This document shows, piece after piece, positions 7,331 to 15,493 of a stretch of DNA of 23,345 nucleotides; positions within the stretch are counted from its first letter, which is position 1, and each line of letters opens with the position of its first letter. A program made the translations under genes and the position numbers. The notes under the pieces were generated by a model that did not search any database, was not told where the DNA came from, and worked only from the letters and a program-made list of their open reading frames with translations. This stretch comes from a virus. The DNA lies in IMG/VR virus record IMGVR_UViG_3300043427_000802, positions 1-23,345 of that record; one strand, given 5' to 3'.

Positions 7331-7887
7331 TACTTATAATGCAAATATGTACTAATAATATACTTGTTATTACTTATTGGTGCTTTACCATAATGAGGAA
7401 ACATCCACAATGGAGGGAACACAATAAGTTTACCAGCTTCTGGTTTAATTACCAAATCATCAAATACAGTTTCTCCACCTTCATCAACGGTATTTAAATA
7501 CCAGAAGAATGAAAGAAACCTTCTTGCACTTGGGTGATCAATAACATCAACGTGACAGTCAAACGCATCATTACCATCATTCAAGTATCTTTTAATCCGA
7601 AACTGTTCAAAAGCATTTGATTGGGGAAAACATCTTTCATCAACAAAAGCATAATAATCTTTCTTATGCTCAAGAGTTTTTCTAATAAGAATTTGATGAA
7701 TGTTATTAATCTCTTCCGTTTCTTGATGTATTTCAGTTAAATTGAGTTGAGTGAAGTTTGGTTTCCTTTCATTATCAATTCTTTCTTGTCTGTCTTTAAG
7801 ACTTTCAAATATATCAATCAGTTTCTCACAAACTCCACTCTCTAAAGAGTTATCATAAACTCTAATTAAATCAGACAACTCAACCAT
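7330..7887 (-). CDS. 2OG-Fe(II) oxygenase (prolyl-4-hydroxylase-like)
   Basis: 185 aa from the ATG at 7887; an ATG at 7917 would add 10 residues and overlap uvsX by 38 nt, so the later start (8-nt overlap) is preferred. From 7887 the iron ligands are His112-x-Asp114 (CHVDVIDH) and His165 (FPHYGKAP), with Lys175 ten residues on as the likely 2-oxoglutarate anchor. EGGETVF and GKLIVFPP are typical of the P4H-type double-stranded beta helix. Such enzymes hydroxylate protein or small-molecule substrates using oxygen and 2-oxoglutarate; the substrate is unknown. It sits between uvsX and 41, a cargo slot among replication genes. Confidence 0.85.
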   Translation of the reverse strand: MVELSDLIRVYDNSLESGVCEKLIDIFESLKDRQERIDNERKPNFTQLNLTEIHQETEEINNIHQILIRKTLEHKKDYYAFVDERCFPQSNAFEQFRIKRYLNDGNDAFDCHVDVIDHPSARRFLSFFWYLNTVDEGGETVFDDLVIKPEAGKLIVFPPLWMFPHYGKAPISNNKYIISTYLHYK

Positions 7888-8881
7888 AACTGAATTCTTG
7901 TTTAGCAATTTCATCAAGTTGTTGCATCACTTCTTCAGTGAAGTACAGTTCAGGTTCTTTGAGAATCTGTTTGGCATAGATCTTCTTACCATCAATCTCA
8001 TATCGACCTGCTACATTCTTCCAAAGTCCACCAATCTCACCGAGTTCAAGAAGACCATAATATCGATCAAGACCACGCTCATCATAATAAAGACGAACTT
8101 CAACATCTTTATTCTCCTTACTCAGACGCGACTTAGCAGTCTTAGCTTTGATAATATTGCCGACCACTTCCGTTCCATCTTTTTCTTTCTTTTTGCTGAG
8201 ATAGATGATTGTAGATGCTGCATATTTGAGTCCAGAACCTCCGCCCATTTCTTTCGTTGGTACGTAAGCTCCGATGACATCGTATGTATGATTTGTGACA
8301 ATGAGCGGTACATTTGCCTGTCCAAGTTTAAGTGTTAACATTCGGAAAGCACCTTTGACAAGTTGTGATTTAGTCATATCACGTACTTGCTTATCGTTCA
8401 GTGCATCAGTAATTTCTTTCTCTGTGGAAAGCATACCCAGAGAGTCTAGCACAAACATACAAGGTTTGCGTTCCTCAATTGGTTTTTTAAGATACATATC
8501 AACTGCTTTAAGTGCCTTACCACGAAATTCTTCAATGGTAACAACATTAACTACAACAAGACGACTAGTATCAATTCCACGAGATTCTACAAGTGATTTG
8601 GTGATAGCAGCCTCAGTATCAAAATAGAGACAATACCCATCGGGATTGGAATCAAGAAAATTCTTAACAACGGCAAGGCTGAAGAAAGTCTTTCCAGTAG
8701 AAGACTCTCCAGCAATAGCAGTAATCTTGTTCCCAGATACACCACCAAATATGCTACCTGAAACCAGTGCATTAAAAATGTACGAACCTGTATCAACATA
8801 AGTTTCTGTTTCGTCAATATCTGATGCTAACTTAGTGAAGTCATCACCAATTTCTTTTACAATATCTTTTAGAAAATCCAT
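7880..8881 (-). CDS. uvsX: UvsX recombinase (RecA-like)
   Basis: 333 aa from the ATG at 8881, which lies 4 nt after the upstream stop; a longer reading to 9019 would run through the end of the JmjC-like gene and encodes no family sequence. Walker A is GESSTGKT (58-65), Walker B is in CMFVLDSLG, and VTNHTYD with EMGGGSGLKY corresponds to the DNA-binding/L2 region. UvsX forms filaments on single-stranded DNA for strand exchange and recombination-dependent replication, loaded by UvsY. The C-terminus (EEVMQQLDEIAKQEFSYG) is acidic, as in the family. Length is a little under T4 UvsX. Confidence 0.95.
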   Translation of the reverse strand: MDFLKDIVKEIGDDFTKLASDIDETETYVDTGSYIFNALVSGSIFGGVSGNKITAIAGESSTGKTFFSLAVVKNFLDSNPDGYCLYFDTEAAITKSLVESRGIDTSRLVVVNVVTIEEFRGKALKAVDMYLKKPIEERKPCMFVLDSLGMLSTEKEITDALNDKQVRDMTKSQLVKGAFRMLTLKLGQANVPLIVTNHTYDVIGAYVPTKEMGGGSGLKYAASTIIYLSKKKEKDGTEVVGNIIKAKTAKSRLSKENKDVEVRLYYDERGLDRYYGLLELGEIGGLWKNVAGRYEIDGKKIYAKQILKEPELYFTEEVMQQLDEIAKQEFSYG

Positions 8882-8885
8882 AATT

Positions 8886-9614
8886 TTATTTTTTGAATGT
8901 GTACCAATCTCTAGGAGATACTTTTGCCTTTTCAGACATTCTACCATAATCATCAAGAACTTGCCAACAGGAACTGATTGATAATCTCTTGTTTTTTGGC
9001 AAGCATTTGTGAAGAACACCTTGAGGAATGTATATACTATCCCCTGGTGTTAACATTTCATCAATCACTAAATTTAACCCAACTTCGCTGGATTGTGGAA
9101 GCATTACTGATCCATCAAATAAGCAATCATAAACTTTCCAATCACACTCACCATCCACTTGCATTATGATGTTGTGGCTTACATCTGAATGTGCATAAAA
9201 AGATTGACTTTTATTGCCAAGTCCACAATACAAATGAAAATCCAAATCAACAGTAGGACTTAAGTTTTCTTCAATTTCTAAAGAAAGTTTATTTAGATTT
9301 TTATTGAACCTATTCATATTCAATAATATGAATGAATAATCCTTATTGATTAATTCAAATACTTGAGAAACCAAGTATCTAGGTTCTCCACAATAAGGAT
9401 AATATGCTCTCGATGGAAATATTTTAGATCCACTATCGGAGATAAACTCTACATTATTTAAATAAGAGTATGGATTATTTAAATAGTTTTCCAGATCTTC
9501 CCACAGTATAATATTTTCATATTTAAATGAGTCTTTAAACACTTTAGGAGTATTTGGATTCTCCTCAATATGTTTAAAGACTTCAAAGTTCAAATAATTA
9601 TGCTGCGATCCCAT
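8886..9614 (-). CDS. JmjC/cupin-like Fe(II)-2OG oxygenase
   Basis: 242 aa. The C-terminal half shows a JmjC/Cupin_4 (ribosomal-oxygenase-like) core: HSD at His142-x-Asp144 in FYAHSDVSHNI, a strand with Lys160 (DWKVYD), and the distal His202 in TPGDSIYIPQGVLHKC. The family hydroxylates protein side chains, for example ribosomal proteins, or demethylates; the substrate here is unknown. The N-terminal 100 residues are Asn/Tyr-rich and not recognised. The start overlaps the 54-aa gene by 17 nt with AGAGGAG immediately before the ATG, tighter than usual. Its AT-rich composition (Asn, Ile, Lys) exceeds that of the flanking replication genes, compatible with recent acquisition. Confidence 0.75.
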   Translation of the reverse strand: MGSQHNYLNFEVFKHIEENPNTPKVFKDSFKYENIILWEDLENYLNNPYSYLNNVEFISDSGSKIFPSRAYYPYCGEPRYLVSQVFELINKDYSFILLNMNRFNKNLNKLSLEIEENLSPTVDLDFHLYCGLGNKSQSFYAHSDVSHNIIMQVDGECDWKVYDCLFDGSVMLPQSSEVGLNLVIDEMLTPGDSIYIPQGVLHKCLPKNKRLSISSCWQVLDDYGRMSEKAKVSPRDWYTFKK

Positions 9615-9762
9615 ACTCCTCTCTAAGTATTTTTTTGTAAGGTAGACCTTGATCTCTAAGTTCTTTTACCAGTTTGAGTTTGTGATAGAGAGCAGCATCT
9701 CCACCAAATCCCAAAGCTTTTACAATAGTATTCAGTTCTTCGTCGTTAACAGGCAAATCCAT
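9598..9762 (-). CDS. Small conserved-looking protein, 54 aa, unknown function
   Basis: MDLPVNDEELNTIVKALGFG... ending REEYGIAA. The ATG at 9762 shares one base with the DNA polymerase stop (TAATG); a 15-codon extension into gene 43 is possible but not needed. The sequence looks helical (AALYHKLKLVKELRDQG). T4-like cyanophages commonly carry a short gene between 43 and uvsX, which matches this position; function unknown. Confidence 0.72.
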   Translation of the reverse strand: MDLPVNDEELNTIVKALGFGGDAALYHKLKLVKELRDQGLPYKKILREEYGIAA

Positions 9763-12263
9763 TAGGAAAAAAAGAGTTCTAGGTTTACGGTTTTTTCTAC
9801 ATTCCACCCAATCGCATCAAGAATAATCTTGAGTGGTTCTAGAAATGCTTTCTCAAATTGTAGGTCATAATCAATGTATTTGTCAAGATTAAGTTCCTTT
9901 GGAAACTCTTGAATGAATGAAATAATATTCTCATGAATACTATTTGGTTTCTTCAAGTAGATAAACTTAATCTTCTCACCATTTTGAATAAGCGAATATT
10001 TGTTGGTTAGTTTATTCTGCTTTATGTAATGATTAAACAGAAGTGCTCCACGAACGTGAATTGGTGTTCCTTTAGTATAAATGTCTGAAGATGATTGATA
10101 CTTTTGAACATCAGATGCTGAACGAGGGAATGAGATTTGTTCGGGAGGAAGAGACTTAAATTCTTTTCTTGCATTCTCAATAAACTCAATCACATCATCC
10201 TCAGTCCCATTCATCATCAACTTCAGAGCATCCTTAATCATTTTACGACAAGGTGCAGGGGTAGATGATTTAACGGCTTCAATACCCATCATTTTAAGTT
10301 TGGGTTCTTCATAACGAACACCTTCACTATCCCAGACATTAAGGATATAACGCTTCTTTGCAGTCCAGATGCCACGATCAGCAATATTTTCACGCTTCAT
10401 CTGCATCTTCTGGGCATAAGCATTTACATACTCCGCCAGTTCTTGGTAAGAACTCTCAATATATTTTTCAAGTTCCATCGAAGCGACCTTATCAAGGAAC
10501 GTAACAATGCTTTCAGTAGTTTTCTCTCTTCCTTTGAATACAGTTTGAACCAAAGGACCCATATTAAGGTAAATAGAATCGGTATCTGAAGCAATGACAT
10601 AATCAACATTATCTGTTTTAAGAATTTTGTTTAAGTAAGAGTTCATCTTACCTTCAATCCAACGAATGGAAACTTGGCCACTCAGAGTGATTGCCTCAGC
10701 ATTTTCCAGTTTATAATAACGAAAATACTGATTACCAATCGCACCATAAGCAGAGTTCAAAGAAATTTTCTTTGCCATCTGAATATTATTACAGCGAGCA
10801 ATCTCTTTTACAAGTTCTTTGTTCTTAGTTTTTTCATATTCTTTCTTCGCTTCGATCATTTTCTTTTTGAAGATGACACGATCCTGATACATCTTCTCCA
10901 TCAGTTCAGGAAGAAATCCACGAATATCCTTTCGGAACATTGCACCATTCGCACACACTGCATAATCATTATACAGTTCAAAACTGATTTGTTGATTTAA
11001 AATTTTATCAACAGTTACGGATGGGTGCCTTTCATCAATCAAAGTTTCTGGTGAAATATTATATTGCATAATTAGGTGAGGATACAGTGAGTTAAGGTCA
11101 AAGTTCACTACCCAATCGTACTTTCCAGGAATAGGTTCCTTTACATATGCACCAGCATACTTTTCATTCTTCTGAGATTTGTTCTTTGGTGGAATGACAA
11201 TGTTGCGCTTCTTGAGATAGTTGTAAATAATATTATCCCACATACGCACCTGATAAAATACATCTGCATAGTTCACTTTGGCATCATATGCCATCGTCAG
11301 AGCAAGCTCAATCAGTTTCATCTTGTCTTCCAAACGGTCAACAAGTTCCACGTCAACGATGTTGTACTCAATAAACTTCTGCCATCCCTGAGTATAGAAA
11401 TCCTTGAAGGTATCAAACTCAGAGTGATCTAGTTTTTTCTGTCCAAGTTCAACTTCAGCAATGTAATCCAAACGATAAGATTCTTGTGCCTTATAAGTAA
11501 ACTTTTTATAAAGGTCAAGATAATCAAGTTGAGTCAATCCACCAACATCAAATGTTGTGTGTTTACGGCCATTGATGAAAACTTCTCCTTCAGTAACAAG
11601 TCCCCAGTTAGAGAAACGCTTCATTAGTTTCTCACCAAGAACACGGTTAAGTCGTTTGCAAATGTAAGGAATATCATACATCTGAATGTTCCATCCAGTC
11701 ACAACATCAGGAACATCAACCATCCAATAGTTAATAAAGTGATTGAGAAGTTCATACTCACTTGGGCAATGATGATAAGTCACATTGCTCTGTTTATTAT
11801 TAAATGGTCTTACTCCCCAAGTAATAATCTTTTTAGTTGTATAATCTTGAATAGTAATCGCAAGGATTTCTTCGGAACAAGATTCAACGTCAGGGAATCC
11901 CTGTTCAGAGGCAACCTCAATATCCAGAGTTACAAGTTTGATTTTACTAATATCAAACTTGATTTCATCCTCTGGATATTTTTCGGAGATGTATTGGTAG
12001 ATATAGCGATCATTTCCATAGATCTCAAACCCGTCAATCTCATCATATTTCTTATAGAACTCACGACAATCCTTTACAGTTCCAGGATTGATTGGTTCTA
12101 CAGCTTCACCACTTAATGTTCTATACTTAGAATCTTTTTTAGTTTTTACAAAGAGAGTTGGAAAAAACTCATCTCTTGTCTCAAATCGTTTGCCATCATC
12201 TACTCCACGAACCAAAAATTGATTTCCAATCAACTGAACATTAGTATAAAAGCGTTGTGTCAT
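9762..12263 (-). CDS. 43: DNA polymerase gp43 (family B)
   Basis: 833 aa. The 3'-5' exonuclease motifs are present: Exo I LDIE (Asp114, Glu116), Exo II in VTGWNIQMYDIPY, Exo III in YNIVDVELVD. The polymerase motifs follow: A DLNSLYPHL, B KISLNSAYGAIGN, C ASDTDSIY (Asp560, Asp562). All catalytic acids are intact, so it should be an active proofreading replicase, acting with clamp gp45 and loader gp44/62. The C-terminus ends NLELFFS, a likely clamp-binding tail, as T4 gp43 binds gp45 by its C-terminus. It starts at an ATGA overlap with the small Sm-like gene. It is slightly shorter than T4 gp43 (898 aa), and no intein or split is seen. Confidence 0.97.
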   Translation of the reverse strand: MTQRFYTNVQLIGNQFLVRGVDDGKRFETRDEFFPTLFVKTKKDSKYRTLSGEAVEPINPGTVKDCREFYKKYDEIDGFEIYGNDRYIYQYISEKYPEDEIKFDISKIKLVTLDIEVASEQGFPDVESCSEEILAITIQDYTTKKIITWGVRPFNNKQSNVTYHHCPSEYELLNHFINYWMVDVPDVVTGWNIQMYDIPYICKRLNRVLGEKLMKRFSNWGLVTEGEVFINGRKHTTFDVGGLTQLDYLDLYKKFTYKAQESYRLDYIAEVELGQKKLDHSEFDTFKDFYTQGWQKFIEYNIVDVELVDRLEDKMKLIELALTMAYDAKVNYADVFYQVRMWDNIIYNYLKKRNIVIPPKNKSQKNEKYAGAYVKEPIPGKYDWVVNFDLNSLYPHLIMQYNISPETLIDERHPSVTVDKILNQQISFELYNDYAVCANGAMFRKDIRGFLPELMEKMYQDRVIFKKKMIEAKKEYEKTKNKELVKEIARCNNIQMAKKISLNSAYGAIGNQYFRYYKLENAEAITLSGQVSIRWIEGKMNSYLNKILKTDNVDYVIASDTDSIYLNMGPLVQTVFKGREKTTESIVTFLDKVASMELEKYIESSYQELAEYVNAYAQKMQMKRENIADRGIWTAKKRYILNVWDSEGVRYEEPKLKMMGIEAVKSSTPAPCRKMIKDALKLMMNGTEDDVIEFIENARKEFKSLPPEQISFPRSASDVQKYQSSSDIYTKGTPIHVRGALLFNHYIKQNKLTNKYSLIQNGEKIKFIYLKKPNSIHENIISFIQEFPKELNLDKYIDYDLQFEKAFLEPLKIILDAIGWNVEKTVNLELFFS

Positions 12264-12523
12264 TCTTTAATCAAGTCCTCATATTTTTCAAGTAGAGTTG
12301 GGGTCGGATCAGCAAGTGTCAAAATCTTATCCGAACTCATCATAAAAGTTTTTTCCTTTGTATATCCACAAAGAAATGGTTCTAAAGTTTGGTCGCTTCT
12401 TACCACAAATGGATTAACCAGTTTACAATCTGGTTCCCCAATATCTGCACCTACTTCTTCAATCTGTGTTATCAGAATCAGATTGTTCAGTAGTACTAGA
12501 ATTTTCGTCTGCTTTGCTTCCAT
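12260..12523 (-). CDS. Sm-like (LSm-fold) protein, shorter paralogue
   Basis: 87 aa: MEAKQTKILVLLNNLILITQ... ending EKYEDLIKE. The layout (strand, LILITQIEEV strand, DCKLVNPFVV, FLCGYT, KILTLADPTPTLLEKY) parallels the upstream 127-aa protein, whose end reads TDWVITMVEPVQGLKEMY. Both fit a short five-strand barrel followed by a helix. I recall an Sm-like structure of putative cyanophage origin solved from environmental DNA, which this resembles. The family suggests oligomeric RNA binding, not shown here. The ATG gives a 65-nt out-of-frame overlap with the upstream gene; there is no later in-frame ATG before residue 61, so either the overlap is real or a non-ATG start is used. Confidence 0.68.
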   Translation of the reverse strand: MEAKQTKILVLLNNLILITQIEEVGADIGEPDCKLVNPFVVRSDQTLEPFLCGYTKEKTFMMSSDKILTLADPTPTLLEKYEDLIKE

Positions 12524-12842
12524 TTTTATTTAAAACATCGTTTACATACATTTCCTTAAGGCCTTGCACAGGTTCAACCATAGTAATAACCCAATCCGTT
12601 GGAACTGGGATGGTTTCGTCTTTGGACAAAGGAATCCACGGATAAAGACTTACACTAAATCCTGCGGTTTTCCTTTCACCTTCTTGCTTAACAAGATTTG
12701 GATTCCTCATTTTAACGAGACAAGGCTTTGTAAGATAATATCCAACAACTCTCGAAGTCTCCTCATTCTCCCCAACGACCATTTCTTGCACATCTGCAAT
12801 AAGTTCTTCGTTGGACTTTAAAAACAAAAGTTTAATGGTCAT
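12459..12842 (-). CDS. Sm-like (LSm-fold) protein, longer paralogue
   Basis: 127 aa. The N-terminal 95 residues look Sm-like: LLFLKSNEELIADVQEM strands, GYYLTKPCLVKM, GFSVSLYPWIPLS, VITMVEP. The last 25 residues are Asn/Ser/Asp/Glu-rich and disordered. AAGGAGGT lies 11 nt before the ATG, a long but usable spacing; a nearer ATG in another frame reaches a stop after four codons. It opens the operon that runs through gene 43 to the 57-aa gene, directly after the hsp20 terminator. Lacking an obvious promoter in the 32 nt between terminator and ATG, it may depend on readthrough or an unrecognised middle promoter. Confidence 0.7.
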   Translation of the reverse strand: MTIKLLFLKSNEELIADVQEMVVGENEETSRVVGYYLTKPCLVKMRNPNLVKQEGERKTAGFSVSLYPWIPLSKDETIPVPTDWVITMVEPVQGLKEMYVNDVLNKNGSKADENSSTTEQSDSDNTD

Positions 12843-12874
12843 AAGTCAATCATACCTCCTTCCATTCTACCAAC

Positions 12875-12916
12875 AAAAAAAGGAGGAGTCAACCTGGATT
12901 TTGCCAGGTGCTCCTC
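12875..12916 (-). terminator. Strong rho-independent terminator after hsp20
   Basis: Minus strand: outer stem GAGGAG/CTCCTC, inner stem ACCTGG/CCAGGT with loop CAAAAT, a small asymmetric bulge between them, then C and a run of seven T. It starts 24 nt after the hsp20 stop. Confidence 0.85.
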
Positions 12917-12939
12917 GCGCCGACGATATTCTTTTCTAT

Positions 12940-13374
12940 TTAGAGATAATCCTTACGTGCATGGTGCTCTGGAACTATTTTCCCAAGTACGATCCGTAGA
13001 AGTCCGTCTTCGAATGTAACTTCTCTGACTTCTGTGTCGTCGGATAAAGTCCACGCTCGTTTAAAACTTCTGCTAGCCACTCCCTTGTGGATAAACGTCC
13101 TATCCGTTTCGGTATCTGCTTTTTGTCCTTCGACAAAAAGTTTTCCATACTCTGTGTACGCATGAACTTCCTCCTTCTTGAATCCTGCTAATGCGATTTC
13201 CAGATGGGATTCTACATTATTTACTTGAATAAGGTTATAAGGTGGATAATTTGTTGAAGTTTCATGAAGATTGAAAATACGATCAAAGTATTCATCCATT
13301 CCAATACTGTTTCTTGTGATCTTATCCATCAAAGCAGAAAGATCCGCAGCAGTATATCGTGCAAGGTTAGACAT
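12940..13374 (-). CDS. hsp20: Hsp20/IbpA-like small heat shock protein
   Basis: 144 aa from the ATG at 13374, chosen because AAAGGAG lies 9 nt upstream; an upstream reading to 13425 crosses this leader. Residues about 40-140 are an alpha-crystallin domain (NYPPYNLIQ, YGKLFVEGQK, FKRAWTLSDDTEV, EDGLLRIVL). ATP-independent holdase chaperones of this type are a hallmark of T4-like cyanophages, with proposed roles in protecting host photosystem or phage assembly proteins. The gene is a single transcription unit, with a terminator on each side and a TATAAT about 60 nt upstream. Confidence 0.93.
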   Translation of the reverse strand: MSNLARYTAADLSALMDKITRNSIGMDEYFDRIFNLHETSTNYPPYNLIQVNNVESHLEIALAGFKKEEVHAYTEYGKLFVEGQKADTETDRTFIHKGVASRSFKRAWTLSDDTEVREVTFEDGLLRIVLGKIVPEHHARKDYL

Positions 13375-13434
13375 TATGGTAGCTCCTTTAAAAGCGAGTT
13401 TGTGTTTTGTGGACCCTTTCGGCATCCATTACTA

Positions 13435-13440
13435 ATTATA
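13435..13440 (-). promoter_or_regulatory. Probable promoter -10 (TATAAT) of hsp20
   Basis: Minus-strand TATAAT preceded by TTG, 60 nt upstream of the hsp20 ATG and 11 nt past the preceding terminator stem. There is no recognisable -35 (GTTCCT at 17-nt spacing), so an activator or phage-modified polymerase may be needed. Confidence 0.5.
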
Positions 13441-13451
13441 CAAGAAACGAA

Positions 13452-13485
13452 AAAAAGAGGAACGGTGAAAACCGAACCTCTTTTT
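13452..13485 (-). terminator. Rho-independent terminator after regA, symmetrical
   Basis: 9-bp stem AAAAAGAGG/CCTCTTTTT, a 2x2 TT mismatch, then CGG/CCG around a 6-nt loop; T-run on the minus strand. A-runs and T-runs on both sides make it potentially bidirectional. It separates the 45-44-62-regA operon from hsp20. Confidence 0.82.
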
Positions 13486-13507
13486 AGGGTGTTCCGACTT
13501 TTGTAGA

Positions 13508-13525
13508 GTGCCGCACGAATGGCAC
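13508..13525 (-). other. Small hairpin just after regA
   Basis: 5-bp stem GTGCC/GGCAC with an 8-nt loop, 8 nt past the regA stop. No T-run follows. Possibly an mRNA 3'-end stabiliser placed before the main terminator. Confidence 0.3.
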
Positions 13526-13530
13526 ACTAA

Positions 13531-13537
13531 TATTTAT
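13531..13537 (-). promoter_or_regulatory. Isolated ATAAATA box at the regA stop codon
   Basis: The minus-strand ATAAATA spans the regA TAA. It is the only late-type box I found outside the left module. If active it would serve hsp20, but a strong terminator intervenes. Confidence 0.25.
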
Positions 13538-13971
13538 TCGGTTTCTACTGCTTTTCCTTTCTTACCAATGTTGTACTTCTGCTCCAGAATCCAATCATTC
13601 TTATCTTTATAAGCAAGAACTTTAATCTGGTTAAGTGGTGCAATATCAGTCACACAGTCTTCTTTGACAACCGTAATCAGTCCCCAGTCAGCCAAAAGGC
13701 GAACGATACGATTACGACGCTGCACATCATTCACAGTAAGGTTTGCGTGTTTGCCATCAAGAGCAAACAGTTCTTTAAAGTGAACAATAAAATATCTACC
13801 TTGCTTATGTAAAATGTGGCAAGATTGATAGAGTTTTTTCTCCTTTCTAGATGCTACTCCGATACGAGTCAAAGTCTCACGCACTTTTAGAAAGTCATCA
13901 GGTTCATTAAGAATAACTTCTACCATCTGGTCCTGAGACCAATCGACAGTAGGTTCTACCGTAGTAGTCAT
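13534..13971 (-). CDS. regA: RegA translational repressor
   Basis: 145 aa. Strong similarity to T4 RegA by eye: VILNEPDDFLKVRETLTRIG, LYQSCHILHKQGRYFIVHFKEL, RRNRIVRLLADWGLI. RegA binds AU-rich sequences around the start codons of early phage mRNAs and blocks translation, including its own and the 44/45 messages in T4. Here it ends the clamp/clamp-loader operon as in T4. It has a good Shine-Dalgarno (GGAGG) 7 nt before the ATG and a 4-nt ATGA overlap with gene 62. The N-terminus carries about 14 extra residues relative to T4. Confidence 0.95.
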   Translation of the reverse strand: MTTTVEPTVDWSQDQMVEVILNEPDDFLKVRETLTRIGVASRKEKKLYQSCHILHKQGRYFIVHFKELFALDGKHANLTVNDVQRRNRIVRLLADWGLITVVKEDCVTDIAPLNQIKVLAYKDKNDWILEQKYNIGKKGKAVETE

Positions 13972-14336
13972 TTTTTTCCTCCAATGTCAAGTCGTTGTTT
14001 GATGAAAGTTATTTGTTCTGGTGTTAGGATTTTCAGTGCTTGAGATGCTTTTTCATTACTATAACCATAGTATTGCTTTATACATTCTAAGTCCGTGATT
14101 TTATCCTTACGGAGCCAGGGAGAAAATCTCTTCCGTTTCCTAAGACTATTTAGATAAAACGAATATTGCATGTCCTTATCGAGTTGATGATGCATATTCA
14201 TTTCATTTGCATACATCACACAATCAATATGTCCAGATAAACAACGATTAATAATGTATGGTGGATAAGATTTAATATTTTCGGATAAATCCTCCTTTGT
14301 GTGGTTGATTGAATTCAACCAATCTTTTAATTCCAT
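13968..14336 (-). CDS. 62: gp62 clamp loader small subunit
   Basis: 122 aa. Recognised by YPPYIINRCLS, MYANEMNMHHQLDKDMQY, LRKRKRFSPWL and IKQYYGYSNEKASQAL, which parallel T4 gp62. One gp62 joins four gp44 subunits to load the gp45 clamp. It is shorter than T4 gp62 (187 aa), as usual in cyanophages. Unlike T4, it is separated from gene 44 by the DruA-like gene. It begins at a TAATG junction with that gene. Confidence 0.92.
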   Translation of the reverse strand: MELKDWLNSINHTKEDLSENIKSYPPYIINRCLSGHIDCVMYANEMNMHHQLDKDMQYSFYLNSLRKRKRFSPWLRKDKITDLECIKQYYGYSNEKASQALKILTPEQITFIKQRLDIGGKK

Positions 14337-15493
14337 TATCTAATAATTTGAATTTCGTCATCATCAGTCCAGAGTTCGACCTTCGTTCTGAACCTATTTT
14401 CTTCTTTCAGTTTTTCATATCTTTTTGCGGCTTTCTTTTTCCACCAAGAGATAATATTTTCCAAATAGAACTTATCCCAGTTTGGACCACGAACTAATTC
14501 TGTATGTTGACCAAGAATAACTTCGCGGACATTTGAATAACCATATTCACAAAAATATGTTCTCTTCTTTTGTGTAAGATCAAATGCAGCATCAATCACA
14601 GAATTGAATTCCTGCAACTTTTCATTCTGACCACACTCTTTCAAAGAATTTCTAATAATAGAAATCATTTTTGTTTGCCGCTTCATTTTTTTAGATGAAG
14701 CCTTATTATCAGTTAATGGCGTATTATTGTTTAAGAGAGTAAACCTATCATGAAGTTTATGAAATACTTCATCATGAAGAAGAGGAAGAAACTTACTTTC
14801 GGTTAAACCTTTATATCTCATGAATGGTTTGAGACCATCATACTGAGAGGCATCGGTAGTTGAACCATAAAGAGATGTTGTCTCAAAAAGAGCAATATCC
14901 TTTTCAAAGACTTCATTCAAAGTCTCACGAGCAAAATGAGAGCAACACAGAAGAGCAAGAAGTTTACCACCAAGATAATTGTATCCAAATGGTTGAGATG
15001 GAACGATCACAAATCCCATCGCAGCATGACGATTGAAGATTGAAAGATTTGGAGTTATAGATATTGGATTTCCTTTTTCATCAGTTTTTCCATCAGCTAG
15101 CCAAAGATTTCTTGGTTTTGAATTAATAGTAGGAGAACCAAAACGAATAAATCCAAGAACTTTTTGTGTATTTTTTTCAAATACCATCCAACGAAGTTCT
15201 CTACCTGGAATATTACTTTCATTGTTATGAGAGGAAACGACTCTCAACAAAGTGTTGTAATGTTCCTGTGGAATACTCTTAAAACGATCTCCAACAAACT
15301 TGATTTCAAACTCCATCTCTTCTGGATGAATATCCTCATTGAAGAACTCTTCATGCAAAGGGGCAAGAGTATTTGTGGACTTAATAACCTCTTTCTTCAC
15401 AAAACGCAAGTAGTCCTCAATATTTCCCATTTGAGAGAAATACTTGACAAACTCATCTGCAGCCCACTGAGCATCTTGTTCAGAAATAATCAT
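14336..15493 (-). CDS. DruA/DUF4338-like protein inserted between genes 44 and 62
   Basis: 385 aa. Residues about 98-235 follow the pattern of the DUF4338 (Druantia DruA) family: GRELRWMVFE, KVLGFIRFGSP, LWLADG, SIFNRHAAMGFVIVP, then LFETTSLYGSTTDASQYDG and MRYKGLTES. The match is by pattern, not a search. Biochemical activity of the family is not clear to me; DruA is a component of bacterial Druantia anti-phage systems. The C-terminal 150 residues are Lys-rich and include WWKKKAAKRYEKLKEENR, suggesting nucleic-acid contact. It is coupled to gene 44 (ATGA) and to gene 62 (TAATG), so it should be made at clamp-loader levels. It may instead be a replication accessory. Confidence 0.7.
   Translation of the reverse strand: MIISEQDAQWAADEFVKYFSQMGNIEDYLRFVKKEVIKSTNTLAPLHEEFFNEDIHPEEMEFEIKFVGDRFKSIPQEHYNTLLRVVSSHNNESNIPGRELRWMVFEKNTQKVLGFIRFGSPTINSKPRNLWLADGKTDEKGNPISITPNLSIFNRHAAMGFVIVPSQPFGYNYLGGKLLALLCCSHFARETLNEVFEKDIALFETTSLYGSTTDASQYDGLKPFMRYKGLTESKFLPLLHDEVFHKLHDRFTLLNNNTPLTDNKASSKKMKRQTKMISIIRNSLKECGQNEKLQEFNSVIDAAFDLTQKKRTYFCEYGYSNVREVILGQHTELVRGPNWDKFYLENIISWWKKKAAKRYEKLKEENRFRTKVELWTDDDEIQIIR

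Noticed and set aside
8882-9019. N-terminal extension of UvsX by 46 residues
   Set aside because: It lies wholly within the JmjC-like gene in another frame and does not resemble UvsX. The ATG at 8881 gives the family N-terminus.
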